Assembly (NCBI GenBank): GCA_020137815.1
Contig: CM035357.1
Location: 2,872,528 to 2,936,527, forward strand
Direction of reading: 5' to 3'
Origin: Hormiphora californensis
Taxonomy: Eukaryota > Ctenophora > Tentaculata > Cydippida > Pleurobrachiidae
DNA length: 64,000 bases
The translations under genes and the position numbers were made by a program. Below the pieces are notes generated by a model. That model was not told where the DNA came from and did no database searches. It saw only the letters and a list, made by a program, of their open reading frames with translations. This document shows, piece by piece, positions 10,388 through 20,334 of this stretch; the stretch's first letter is position 1; the number at the start of each line of letters is the position of its first letter.

Positions 10388-13300
10388 TTATCCAGTATAT
10401 CTGTCCGGTGGCTGTAACTTCGGCCGCAAACTGTAGTTTCCACCTCCACGTGTCTCAGGTTCGTCGTCACTATCCTCCTCTCCAACTGCACTCACAAAGG
10501 ATTCATCACCTTGGGTTGTGTCCATATCCACTGCATCAATCTCGCTGCGATTATCATCGTCGGGCACATCTTGAACAACTATCGGTACACTTGGTGTCTC
10601 CTCGGGTGGACCTTGCTCCCGGACCAAAACAGGCAGATCCCTTATCACGTCTGGCTCAGGTAGATAGAGTAAGTCCTGAAGCCCATCACAATCATCTTCC
10701 TCCTCATCCGCTTGAATTTCAATACGTTCTCGGGTCTCATCTCGAGTATTACCCTCAGTAGTCACTCCACCAGCGGTGGAGGAAGGAATCCGCAAAGAAG
10801 CGGGAATTTTCCGCATGGAATCAAAGTGGGTCACGATGATTTTATCGGTCTCATCGTTTTTCAATTGGTAGGTCCAATCAGACAGGACCTTTTGCACCGA
10901 CCAAGGTCCGGAAAATCTAGTCCGGAACTTACGGTAATCGGTTACCGTGGGAGGGAGTGGTTTCCACACCAGCACCTTGTCATTCACACTGTAAGCAGTA
11001 TGGAATCCTCGCTTTTTATCATAAGCTAGTTTCTGCCGCTGCATGGCAGATATCCCATTAACACGAACCAGATCAAATGTATCCCTCATGCTCTCTCTCA
11101 ATTTAGAGAGCAAGTGCGCACCTGTTTCATAGTAAACAGTGGTGGTGGTATCAAATACCAAATCATACGGGGGCCGTAATTCCCTCCCAAAATACAGCTG
11201 GTGTGGAGAGAACCGGGTAGACGCGTTAACCGAGCTATTAAGTGCAAACACAGCATAACTTAATTTCTCTACCCAGGATTGCGGAAACTCCCCAACCAGT
11301 TTTTTCACAATCACCACCACGGTCTTGTTCAAGTTCTCGACAACCCCATTCCCGCTAGGATGGTAACTAGTAGTAGCCGTCTTCTTTACTCCGAGTAGAC
11401 GGTACAGCTCCACAATAATAGTGGCCACATGGAGATTTGCTCCTCTATCACTATGGATGCTCTCAGGCACCCCATAGATCGAAACCCAATTTATCAACAA
11501 ACATTTGGCAATTTGTCCCGCGGTAGCATTAGGTAGTGGCTTTGCCTGACACAACCTAGTAAACTTATCTGTCATACAGATAACCCATTTCATGTGTCCC
11601 CCTCGAATAGGTCCGACCAAATCGATACAGAGTATTTGGTTCGGCCGTTTAGCTAGGAACGGCTTTAGCGGTGCAGCCGGATTCTTCCTATACACCTCAT
11701 TATGAGGAAAACACACAGCACATGTGGTGCAATAAACCTTAACAGCCACCGTCATCCCCTCAAAATAATATTTTTCCCTAACTCTAAGTAAGGTTTTCTT
11801 CGGACCCAAATGTCCAGCACTCTCATTGTCATGATGAGAGGCAATAAGTTGATCTCGATCAGCCCTGGGTACAAAAATTAGTTCCCGGTACTTCTTTGAA
11901 CCGGTAGAGAAATACTTATAGCAGAGTAAACCTTCTCTACTTATGCACAGGTGCGGAAATAACATCCACATTTTCAAGAGAGAATCAGAGAAAGAGGCAG
12001 TCACGATCTTCTCCTCATCACGCTTACCGGCTGTCACCCACTGGACGGCAGTAACAACATCAGGATCTTTCCTTTGAGATTCCAGCAGGTGAGCACTAAA
12101 ATGTGCTCTCAACGGGAGTTCATATGTCCCTGTTCTCACCTCCTCCGGGGATTTCCCCGTACCTTTTTCCGCCTCACAGGAGATGATTTTAATATTATCA
12201 TCGAATACAACCGTTTTACAAGGAACTACCCCTTCTCCAGCCTCTTTTCCAGCTGCAGCGGCTGGAGTAGTGCTCTCCCACCAAGAGAACAACTCGTCGG
12301 ACACCTGAGGTATTCGAGACAAACAATCAGGGACCTGCATCAGGTTCCCAGCCCTATATTTCAGATCAAAAGTATAATCACTCAAATCCATTATCCACCG
12401 GGTCATTATAGCCTCATTAGTCTTACGCAAGAAACCACTATCCGTAAGAGCCTTCATATCTACATAAGCAGTGAATTTCGCGCCCAGGAGGTAGTACCTC
12501 CACTGTTTCGTAACATGGAACCATAATGCGTAAAACTCTCGCTTATAAGAGGGCCAATTACGCTCGGTAGAGTTCAGAATTCGCGAGCTATAAGCGATAG
12601 GACAAAACTTTCTCCCATCCATGTGCCCAATAGTTCCTCCTATTCCCTTCAAGGAAGCATCCGTGAAAACGACTAGTTCCTTCTCAACAGAAGGATACAC
12701 AAGAACAGGGGGTGTGGTGAGCGCCTCGTTAAGTAACTTAATACTCTCCTTAGCCTCCTCAGTCAGACAAAATTTGTCAGACAATTTCAAACAATCAGTG
12801 AGCCCCTTTGCTTTCTCAGCAAACCCTGGTACAAGGGTCCTAAACCAGGAATAACAACCCAACAAACTCCGTACCTGCTTGATGGTCTTGGGTAAGGCCA
12901 TGTTCCTAATTGCACTAATTTTATCAGTGTCAGCCTCCATACCTTGAGGTGTCAAATACACCCCACAATACTTTATCCTCTTTTGAAACAGTACACACTT
13001 CCGCGGACTCAGTCTCAACCGGGAGGTGCGGATTCTCCCGAAAATAACCCTCAAATGCTCGAGCATGTTGTCCGTGGTAACAGCGGGACAAAGAATGTCA
13101 TCAATGAACGCGGCAGCAACACTGGGAGGGACCCCAGCCAGCACACGGTCCAGTAAGTTCTGGAACGTCCCAGGACTACCACTTAATCCTAATGGCATGG
13201 ATCGGTATTGAAAGAACCCGACCCCACTTATACTAAAGGCCGTGTAATGCCTGTGTTCAGGTTTCAGAGGCACCTGCAGAAAAGCATCCCCAAGATCTAA

Positions 13301-14548
13301 ACTAGAGAACCAATTAGCCCCCGCACAACCGGCGGTGATAGTATTTAGCGCCGGTACCGTACAATAACTTCTTACCGTGACAGAGTTTAAGACTCTGTAA
13401 TCAAGCACAATCCGTACCTTTCCAGGACCTTTCCGGAGAACAATAGCAGGTGAGTTATAACTGCTCTCAGAGTGCTCAATTATACCTGCTTGTAATAGTG
13501 ATTCGAGCTCTTTAATGCAGTCCTCCCGAAGATGTAGGGGTACCCTCCTATACGGTAATCGAACAGGGGTATCAGTCGTGAGATTAATCTCATGTTGAGT
13601 CAAATTAGTCCACTGTAATTCGTGGCGACCTAATGCAAACACATCAGCATATTCAGCGAGGAGGTGTCTTACCTGCTCTTTTACCTCCTCCTCAATGAGG
13701 GGGTTATTAGACACTCCTACAGCGTCAATCACCTCTTTCACCCGTTTGGGATCGAAGTCATCCCGTTTTTCACCTGCCTCTTGGGCACCTACCCGCGAGC
13801 AGTAAATAGCCGGCCTACACACCCCGATCTCATAGCCTTTTGGTAGTTCCACTTCCACCTGAGACTGATCACTAGTTACAACACAAGGCAATAATCCAAT
13901 CCCTTGTTCTGGCCAAACAGGAATACTATCCCCCGGTGAATACCCAAACAGACATAATACTGAGTTACCTATTGTAACATAATATGCATCACCCCCCAAA
14001 TTATCTCCGTCAAGTGTGTATGGAATACCATCACTTTTTGCAGAGAGTACCGTGTTCTCCGCAACCCTCATCTTGTAAACATTTTTACCTCTCCCGTCTG
14101 GGGACCTTACAGTGAGAGGTATTTTCTTTCCTCCTACATGGAGGGAGCCGGAATCTAAATCCACGATACAACCATGTTCAACCAACATGGGTTGTCCAAT
14201 AATTACCTGGTCCTTAATATCCGCAACTACAAAGTCAGCTTCAACATTGATGTTCACATCTAGTGGACCCATCCCAACCATCATTCGATCGAACTTACCT
14301 GCACAACTAACAGGAGTGCCAGATACACCAACCAGACTCCATTCACAGGGTTCCATCTCTACTACAAGTAGAGCCTTATTAACTAATTCGGTGGATATGA
14401 TATTGACACATGCACCTGTGTCTAGCAAGGCTTCCACTACACGGTTACCAATTCTAATCGGAACAAAGACCCCTGTAGAGGCGTCTTTCACAACATCACC
14501 AGATTTGACCTCCCGAACTGTTTCAGCCCTCACACCACTGGAGGGCAC
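10388..14548 (-). CDS. pol: pol: protease, reverse transcriptase, RNase H, integrase
   Basis: A long intact polyprotein of about 1386 codons. In order it shows an aspartic protease motif (LLDTGA, about residue 40), reverse transcriptase (VLDYR, then the FIDD variant of the active-site YxDD at about 484), RNase H (FTDAS at about 628), an integrase HHCC zinc-binding segment (about 900-948) and an integrase core (a D near 975, HSDRG near 1033, VVEN near 1072). A GPW-type module (FSGPW) follows near 1210 and an acidic tail ends the protein. This domain order, with RNase H before integrase, is that of Ty3/Gypsy (Metaviridae) elements. Pol lies in the -1 frame relative to gag and is entered at the frameshift signal at 14526-14560. 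The frame has no break, so the pol of this copy may still work. Confidence 0.95.
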   Translation of the reverse strand: MPSSGVRAETVREVKSGDVVKDASTGVFVPIRIGNRVVEALLDTGACVNIISTELVNKALLVVEMEPCEWSLVGVSGTPVSCAGKFDRMMVGMGPLDVNINVEADFVVADIKDQVIIGQPMLVEHGCIVDLDSGSLHVGGKKIPLTVRSPDGRGKNVYKMRVAENTVLSAKSDGIPYTLDGDNLGGDAYYVTIGNSVLCLFGYSPGDSIPVWPEQGIGLLPCVVTSDQSQVEVELPKGYEIGVCRPAIYCSRVGAQEAGEKRDDFDPKRVKEVIDAVGVSNNPLIEEEVKEQVRHLLAEYADVFALGRHELQWTNLTQHEINLTTDTPVRLPYRRVPLHLREDCIKELESLLQAGIIEHSESSYNSPAIVLRKGPGKVRIVLDYRVLNSVTVRSYCTVPALNTITAGCAGANWFSSLDLGDAFLQVPLKPEHRHYTAFSISGVGFFQYRSMPLGLSGSPGTFQNLLDRVLAGVPPSVAAAFIDDILCPAVTTDNMLEHLRVIFGRIRTSRLRLSPRKCVLFQKRIKYCGVYLTPQGMEADTDKISAIRNMALPKTIKQVRSLLGCYSWFRTLVPGFAEKAKGLTDCLKLSDKFCLTEEAKESIKLLNEALTTPPVLVYPSVEKELVVFTDASLKGIGGTIGHMDGRKFCPIAYSSRILNSTERNWPSYKREFYALWFHVTKQWRYYLLGAKFTAYVDMKALTDSGFLRKTNEAIMTRWIMDLSDYTFDLKYRAGNLMQVPDCLSRIPQVSDELFSWWESTTPAAAAGKEAGEGVVPCKTVVFDDNIKIISCEAEKGTGKSPEEVRTGTYELPLRAHFSAHLLESQRKDPDVVTAVQWVTAGKRDEEKIVTASFSDSLLKMWMLFPHLCISREGLLCYKYFSTGSKKYRELIFVPRADRDQLIASHHDNESAGHLGPKKTLLRVREKYYFEGMTVAVKVYCTTCAVCFPHNEVYRKNPAAPLKPFLAKRPNQILCIDLVGPIRGGHMKWVICMTDKFTRLCQAKPLPNATAGQIAKCLLINWVSIYGVPESIHSDRGANLHVATIIVELYRLLGVKKTATTSYHPSGNGVVENLNKTVVVIVKKLVGEFPQSWVEKLSYAVFALNSSVNASTRFSPHQLYFGRELRPPYDLVFDTTTTVYYETGAHLLSKLRESMRDTFDLVRVNGISAMQRQKLAYDKKRGFHTAYSVNDKVLVWKPLPPTVTDYRKFRTRFSGPWSVQKVLSDWTYQLKNDETDKIIVTHFDSMRKIPASLRIPSSTAGGVTTEGNTRDETRERIEIQADEEEDDCDGLQDLLYLPEPDVIRDLPVLVREQGPPEETPSVPIVVQDVPDDDNRSEIDAVDMDTTQGDESFVSAVGEEDSDDEPETRGGGNYSLRPKLQPPDRYTG

Positions 14549-14560
14549 ACCTAGTTTAAA
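14526..14560 (-). promoter_or_regulatory. programmed -1 ribosomal frameshift signal between gag and pol
   Basis: On the minus strand the heptamer T TTA AAC (14560-14554) lies in the gag frame directly before the gag stop TAG (14553-14551). A 7-nt spacer follows, then a perfect 6-bp stem (GCCCTC at 14546-14541 with GAGGGC at 14531-14526) with a 9-nt loop. A -1 slip places the ribosome in the pol frame with no intervening stop. The heptamer is a known highly efficient slippery site. Heptamer, spacer and hairpin are all seen in the sequence; function is inferred. Confidence 0.85.
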
Positions 14561-15927
14561 GAAATCAAAGGGTCGTCTCTTCCCTCTGTATTAGTAGTCC
14601 CTGGAGCAACACGGTTGCTCTCACTCGCGCCCACCTGTTCGCTAATAATATTAACATCCCGCTGTTGATTTCTAACCTGGGTTCTACTCGCCCCAGGTGC
14701 AAAGTTATCTGGGTAGTTATCGAACCCTAATGTTCGAGGTGCAGGACGGGAGAAATTATTTCGATTCTCAGACCAATTATTTCGATTGCTCGACCGATTA
14801 CCCTGATTTCCGGACCAAGATCTACGATTGCCAGACCAATTATTCCGGTTCCCAGACCCTCCTTGTCCTCCAGAGTACGATTCTCTGGAGTCTCTCTCGT
14901 AAGTTCTACAATCTCTTCTCAAGTGGCCCGTACGACCACAATACCAACAACGAGGTCTATTGTCCTGATATTGGTAATCAGAACGGTTAGGAGCATCTCT
15001 CTCAAACTGTCGTGAAGAGCCAGCGGACGCATTAGAACCTTGCCTCCTATCAAAACTATTGTTCCCAGCCTCAGTTGGGAAACCTCCTGTTCTGAGAACA
15101 GAAACCTCAACAGCATCCTCCTTCCTCCGGATAGAGTGCCGGGCCTGATGTGAAATTTCAAGAGTAACTGCCTCTTGAAGGAGTTCGTCAAAACTCATTG
15201 CACTAATACCCCGAATTAACTGTATACTAACTTCATCATTGCGTATACCCGCAGCTAGAGCGTCCTTCATGACTGCTTCGCGGTTAACTCTCGCATGAGG
15301 GTCCGTGTTGGGGAAACCAACATTACCCAGGTCTCGGAGCCGTTCTCCAAACTCGTGCACCGTCTCGCCTACTTTTTGGCTAACATTCCGGATGTCGAAG
15401 CGCGCCTTCAACTCATTATACCTAGAGCTATCCTCTAGGATCTTGCGTACACCTATTTTGTACCCAGCCCAAGACGAGGTATCCAGATTCCCCGACTCCG
15501 CTATTCTCTCCTGTAGTTTAGGAGGCAAATATGTGATAAACCCCCTAATAATGGCTGAATCAGTCAGCCCTAATCCTTGTACATAAGCTTCATAGCCACA
15601 CATGAACTGCCTAATAGTCATGGTGGTGGGTGAGTAAACCAACGGTCTTTTCATACCCGCTGTGAGCAGACGCGCATCGTGCCCGTTATCATGATTACCC
15701 CCCACTGCTCTCTGCAATTTAAGCAGAGCCTTAATACCCTGTTTGTTTTCTTCGGGAAGATTCTGAAGATTTTCCCTCCTCAAAAGGTCATCAAGCTTTC
15801 TTTCAAATTCGAAAGCTTCGGCTGTCACGTTGTTTCCAGGTTCTAATCCTGGTATGGCAGCACCATTTGTGGGGACCCCATCGTCCCCTGTTACAACTCC
15901 AACGTTTTCGTTATTTTCACCAGACAT
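14551..15927 (-). CDS. gag: gag (capsid and nucleocapsid)
   Basis: A 458-residue Gag-like protein starts at the ATG at 15927, about 45 nt inside the 5' LTR boundary. The middle is a capsid-like helical region. Near residue 325-340 there is one CCHC zinc knuckle (CWYCGRTGHLRRDC), typical of nucleocapsid, followed by an Arg/Asn/Ser/Gly-rich repeat tail (SGNRR/NWSGN-type). The stop TAG at 14551 sits immediately after the slippery heptamer used to reach pol. The first codons are repeated in the truncated second copy at 1636-1741. Confidence 0.9.
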   Translation of the reverse strand: MSGENNENVGVVTGDDGVPTNGAAIPGLEPGNNVTAEAFEFERKLDDLLRRENLQNLPEENKQGIKALLKLQRAVGGNHDNGHDARLLTAGMKRPLVYSPTTMTIRQFMCGYEAYVQGLGLTDSAIIRGFITYLPPKLQERIAESGNLDTSSWAGYKIGVRKILEDSSRYNELKARFDIRNVSQKVGETVHEFGERLRDLGNVGFPNTDPHARVNREAVMKDALAAGIRNDEVSIQLIRGISAMSFDELLQEAVTLEISHQARHSIRRKEDAVEVSVLRTGGFPTEAGNNSFDRRQGSNASAGSSRQFERDAPNRSDYQYQDNRPRCWYCGRTGHLRRDCRTYERDSRESYSGGQGGSGNRNNWSGNRRSWSGNQGNRSSNRNNWSENRNNFSRPAPRTLGFDNYPDNFAPGASRTQVRNQQRDVNIISEQVGASESNRVAPGTTNTEGRDDPLISLN

Positions 15928-15971
15928 AGTGTTATACTGCTACAAACTAGTACAACAACTGACAATTGTAT

Positions 15972-16757
15972 ACCAACACAAGAACTGTACTACCAGTATA
16001 CAACGACTGTATAACAAGACGTATACAACCACTACACAACACGTGTACAACTACTACTGCACACCAAGTGAATGATAGACAAGGGTGATGGTGAATATAA
16101 AATTCTATATACTCTAAGATACTATCAAAACACAGGATATAACTGGAGTTAACTTAAGATAGTTCCGATACACGTCAATACGGAGATACGTAGAAGCTTG
16201 TAACAAAATCAGGGAGAAGAGTCTTTTCGTCTTGGCCTCCTTTTATACGTCTAGGGTTGGCGCCAAAGGGTCCTCCAATGATCACGCGATGACTCCACTA
16301 GGGGATCCTCATCTGGGCAGGAATTAGGGGGAGGAAATTGCACCAGATTATCTTCTCCAACTCCAGATTAACTCTCCAACTCTTCTACGTGGTATCGGGG
16401 TTATTCTCTCCAGACATGAACGACAAGTTTACAGGAATCCTCTGAGCTTGGTAATTCAGGAACAGAGACAGCAACTCCTCTTTGCAAGATAGAGACTCCT
16501 CTAGGGGGCTCACCCAGGTACTTAAAACATGGTTACCGTGGTGCACACTAACTAGGGGAGGGCCCTTACGGCTTACGTCATGCAATACTTATATAAGTGG
16601 GACATATGCCCACATACGATGATGACAGCCTACACCTGTACCCACATGAAGGGTAGTTAACTATCCATATTGACCGATGGATGAAATGAATATTCAAATT
16701 ATGACTCATAGCTCACGACCTATAAGTGCCAATACAGGGAACATCCTGTTCCCGCAT
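15972..16757 (-). repeat. 5' LTR of the Ty3-like retroelement
   Basis: Same length (786 bp) and apparently same sequence as 3421-4206. The TATA-like 'cttatataag' is at about 16588-16597. A reading frame at 16385-16585 lies in the presumed leader. Downstream on the minus strand, a TGG at the LTR edge could begin the primer binding site, but I cannot assign the tRNA. The right flank (16758) is host intron. Confidence 0.92.
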
Positions 16758-16853
16758 AATCCTATGGGTTCCAACCCAATGACCCCTCCCCTGCAGTGTT
16801 TAGTTGCTATTTCACCGATAACTAATCCCATTGACCCCTACCTATACCCTCCA
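16758..16853 (+). repeat. diverged duplicate of the next ESD exon start and its splice acceptor
   Basis: A 'ctgcag' acceptor (AG at 16795-16796) and about 33 bases after it nearly repeat the true acceptor and exon start at 17517, with substitutions. Upstream 'aatgacccct' also recurs before the second acceptor, so the unit (about 60 bp) is a tandem duplication now split by the element at 16854-17506. Splicing to this copy would read into the element and soon lose the frame, so it looks like a decoy. Confidence 0.7.
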
Positions 16854-17506
16854 TTGGTGACATTGACACCTAGCTCGATCTCGGTCGCTGCACGACCTCG
16901 ATCTCGCACGCACATAGGTGTCCGCTCCGCCCCCTAAAAAAGGGTCGTGTCTTTCAAGCCAAATTGCACGTGATCCACTAGACCGATTTGCATCCGGTTT
17001 GTCGCAAAAGACCACAAATTGGTCCTAGTTTACTGGAAAATACCCGAGAAGTTTGTCTGTCAACAGGAAGTGGGTCAAAATTGACACTGAAGTCAAATCT
17101 ATAATCTGGCTTCCCAGACGGTTTAGAATGAATCTGAGGGTATCAGAAGATAGGTTGAACTCTTGTGAGTACTGGAAAATACCCGGCATTAATAGCTGAT
17201 GATAATTGCATCAACATATCTCCCAATATCTTCTAAATCGCATGGGCGTAGTGCAGAAACTCTCGGAAGCCAGAATATAGATTTGACTTCAGTGTCAATT
17301 TTGACCCACTTCCTGTTGACAGACAAACTTCTCGGGTATTTTCCAGTATATTAGGATCAATTTGTAGTCTTTTGCGGCAAACCGGATGCAAATCGGTCTA
17401 GTGGATCGCGTGCAACATCCCTGGAAAGAAACGACCCTTTTTTGAGGCGAAGCAGACACCTGTGTGTGAGCTCAATCTTGGTCGCGCACGGTGTCTATGT
17501 CACCAA
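16854..17506. mobile_element. TIR element with 9-bp target-site duplication at an ESD splice acceptor
   Basis: The inverted repeats begin TTGGTGACAT. The flanking duplication TACCCTCCA (16845-16853 and 17507-17515) is exact. The arms pair over much of the 653 bp (for example, 'cttcctgttgacagacaaac' at about 17310 matches the complement near 17070). A 9-bp duplication suggests a Mutator-like or Merlin-like MITE. The right duplication overlaps the A of the host acceptor AG, so the insertion lies within the polypyrimidine region of the ESD intron. Confidence 0.85.
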
Positions 17507-17516
17507 TACCCTCCAG

Positions 17517-17615
17517 TGTTTAGTGGCTATTTCACCGATAAGTAATCCGTGTCTTGGTAAATGGGGCATCAAGGCGTTCACCAACTACCTTGGATCTGAC
17601 AAGAGCACTTGGAAG
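17517..17615 (+). CDS. ESD: S-formylglutathione hydrolase, exon after the active-site exon
   Basis: Thirty-three codons, phase 0 to phase 0. The sequence CLVAISPISNPCLGKWGIKA continues the family's post-nucleophile block (SVSAFAPICNP...WGKKAF in vertebrates). The acceptor AG is at 17515-17516 and the donor GTAATAG at 17616. The acceptor immediately follows the target-site duplication of the element at 16854-17506. Confidence 0.9.
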
Positions 17616-17852
17616 GTAATAGACAAACACTAAGCTAGGATCTATATCAGCACACTCTAGTGTTTTGACATCTATATTTTTTTAATTCTCGTTTATTAAA
17701 TAATTCTCGTGGTGTCCCTTTTTACCGGTGTCCACGGTCTCACAACTTTCTACTGCACCAGCTTCATTATAATGGTATCAGCTATCACTGGATACACACA
17801 GCTCCCGACCCTCATCCCCTTCTCAAAAGCTCACAATTCACCCCCTTCTCAG

Positions 17853-18020
17853 GAGTGGGATGCCACGGAGTTGGCAAGGGGGTATACTGGACCCACTCTA
17901 GATATTCTGGTAGATCAGGGGGCTAAGGATCGCTTTCTGACAGATGACCTTATGACAGGGAACTTTATTGAAGTTGCAGAGGGAAACACCGCACTTAACG
18001 TGGATTATAGGCTCCGTGAG
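17853..18020 (+). CDS. ESD: S-formylglutathione hydrolase, catalytic aspartate exon
   Basis: Fifty-six codons, phase 0 to phase 0, between a CAG acceptor (17852) and GTACGC (18021). LDILVDQGAKDRFL carries the catalytic aspartate region of ESD. Confidence 0.92.
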
Positions 18021-18283
18021 GTACGCTTCTTTTTGTAGTAAAATTAACATTTGTATACCCCAACCCCCCCCCTATTTGTATACCGAGTGGGGCGATAAAA
18101 TACCAACCACCCCCACCCGCCGCCCCTACCCCTAGACTAACATGGTTTTGTTAGGAGATGTCTTAGAGCGTATATATCACCTTTTTGACTAACCTATCTA
18201 CTAATTTTTTATAGAAAACATACAATTCTCCAAACTCACCACTTTAAAATTCTCCGAATAACACATTAACCCACACCACACAG

Positions 18284-18376
18284 GGATATGACCATTTCTA
18301 CCCGTACATCTGTACCTTTATTGAAGAACAGTTTGACTACGTAGCTGAGAGGCTAAACACTGCCCTGGTTCAGTGA
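18284..18376 (+). CDS. ESD: S-formylglutathione hydrolase, terminal exon with catalytic histidine
   Basis: Thirty codons and a stop (TGA at 18374-18376) after an acceptor AG at 18282-18283. GYDHFYPYICTFIEEQF matches the catalytic-histidine block (YDHSYYF in vertebrates) and the C-terminal helix of ESD. All five exons in the window are intact, so the gene appears functional despite its 16-kb intron. Confidence 0.92.
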   Translation, partial: GYDHFYPYICTFIEEQFDYVAERLNTALVQ

Positions 18377-18403
18377 CAATATTATACAGCTTTCTTGTCG
18401 GGA

Positions 18404-18409
18404 AATAAA
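18404..18409 (+). terminator. polyadenylation signal AATAAA for ESD
   Basis: A canonical AATAAA lies 28 nt after the ESD stop codon. Confidence 0.6.
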
Positions 18410-19105
18410 ACTCTGAGATCGATCTATGAAACAGTTCGAATTTTGATCTTTGACGGTATGCATGCACATTATGTTTCGTTATCTCTATTTTATAGTTTCG
18501 TACTGAGATCAGGCAATTTTTCAGATTATCATAAATATCCTTCACGAAAGCATTTTCTACAAGCAATTACCTGTCATCATCATCCAAATTATTGTAATTA
18601 TCATAATTACATGTCCATAATTATCGCGGCCTGTGGTTTGTATATTTCAATGTCTTGCTCTTTCGCTGTCTTTTGCTTAGGTTTTCCTCCGTCTTTCGCT
18701 TAGATTAGTTCTATGATATATCCTATTATAGAGACACGACGCTCGTTTAAAATACGACTTCACGTTCCATTATATACATATTCGTTGCTATGCTACGCAG
18801 TCTGTCTGTTCGGCACGTTAAGCCTTCGGGCTCGCGTAAGCTCACACCGGGCCGAAGGCCCGGTGTGAGAGCCGATAGACTGGGAACATGTCAACATATT
18901 CGTGTATGAAATTTGCTGAATTATTTGTGTTGCATGTCACTGCCAATTTCTATTGGCAGTGACATGCAACAATAATCAAGTTAATTATTATCTGCAAATG
19001 TAGTTTCTATGTGCAGGTCTTCCTGCTAAATATCCTCCCTCCCATTTTATTTATTTTTCTTCAGCTTCTCTCAGTCCCCTTTTCTCTCTCCAACTTTCTC
19101 TCCAA

Positions 19106-19162
<57 letters not shown>

Positions 19163-20048
19163 CCTCTCTCCCCTCTCTCTGACCCCCTCTCTGCCTGCAT
19201 ATTATGTGCATATAAGTGTACCCGCCAGTTTTGCTTAACACTATAGTAGCCATGCGTCTTCCGCTGGCCTCCCTGTATTTTCCTTGTGCACATATGTGTG
19301 TAATTGTGTAGGTACCTACCTACATGATCTTGGTGGAGCCAGTAGTCAGATCACTGTCTGGCGGCGCCATGGACCCCGATTTGATTATCAAAGATCGTTC
19401 AGATGGGGTCTGAGTGTTGTCATACTACATGACTGTAATGTCGCATAAGCTGCGTTTCGGAGCATGGTGACGCAGCATAACCAAGGAGAGGGCAGTCTTT
19501 TGCGAGACAAACTGTGTCTATATAACTGCCTCCATTATTGAGCTAGTAGTACCTACTCAACTGACAAGGTCTCTGAACAATGATAGTGCAAACCATTCCG
19601 GATGGTCCACGACACAGGCGTGTTTAATATTACTACACACATGTTGCACCGAACTGGACAGTCCACTTGCCTTGGATATCAACCTAAATACGATATTTTC
19701 ATTTCATGGGTTAATGTCGTTGCAAGGGGCACTGTAGCATTATCAATGATCAATAACATTGATCAATGATCATGATACAATGCCCCTAGCATGAGCTGAT
19801 TTAGGCAACCTGCCATGTATATAATGAGTCGTATGCATGTATATGATGAGTCGTATAAAATACGAACAATGCAATTTAGATCATCATGCATTATTGATGA
19901 AGGGTGCCGTTTTTATAGAGTTTGACTCACTTGGCCGCTCATTTCTCTTATAGCTTACTGCATGTGTCAAACATGTTGCCCCCTATTGCGTTCAACAATA
20001 AATCCTCTAATGGTGCAGTACTAGAATTACTGGGTTAACTCTTATTTG
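18410..20048. other. intergenic stretch, small hairpins and a CT microsatellite
   Basis: Short perfect hairpins lie at about 18843-18870 ('tcacaccgggccgaaggcccggtgtga') and 18935-18973 ('gttgcatgtcactgccaat' and its complement). A (CT)n tract is at about 19085-19190. No gene was recognised. Confidence 0.6.
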
Positions 20049-20334
20049 AATTATCCATGGCCTAGCTCCGTACGGCCTCCCGGGTTATATTTGTTATATT
20101 CTCCCTACGGATTACTCATACAGGTCTAGACTGAATAAAGATATTGTTGACGGGGTCGATACTACAACTATCAAGTGTACTGTTGACCCTTGCACCAGTA
20201 CTTTCCGTAACAGTTTTTTCTACCGATCTGTTAAAGCATGGAATTCTATCCCATATGAGATTAGACAAGCTACTTCGTATGATAGCTTTTGTTTACGTTT
20301 CAAATGCCACATTTTCAACTCTCTTGGTGACTAG
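20049..20334 (+). pseudogene. 3' end of a LINE reverse-transcriptase ORF
   Basis: An open stretch of about 95 codons ends at TAG 20332-20334. It contains FRNSFFYRSVKAWNSIPYEI, the 'SFF.RS...WN.LP' pattern that ends many non-LTR retrotransposon ORF2 proteins, followed by a short basic helix. The preceding in-frame codon is a stop, so only the tail survives. It is a different family from the LINE at 25185-27251. Confidence 0.7.

Noticed and set aside
10378-14594. Plus-strand frames opposite pol
   Set aside because: Shadows of the intact pol gene; no motifs.
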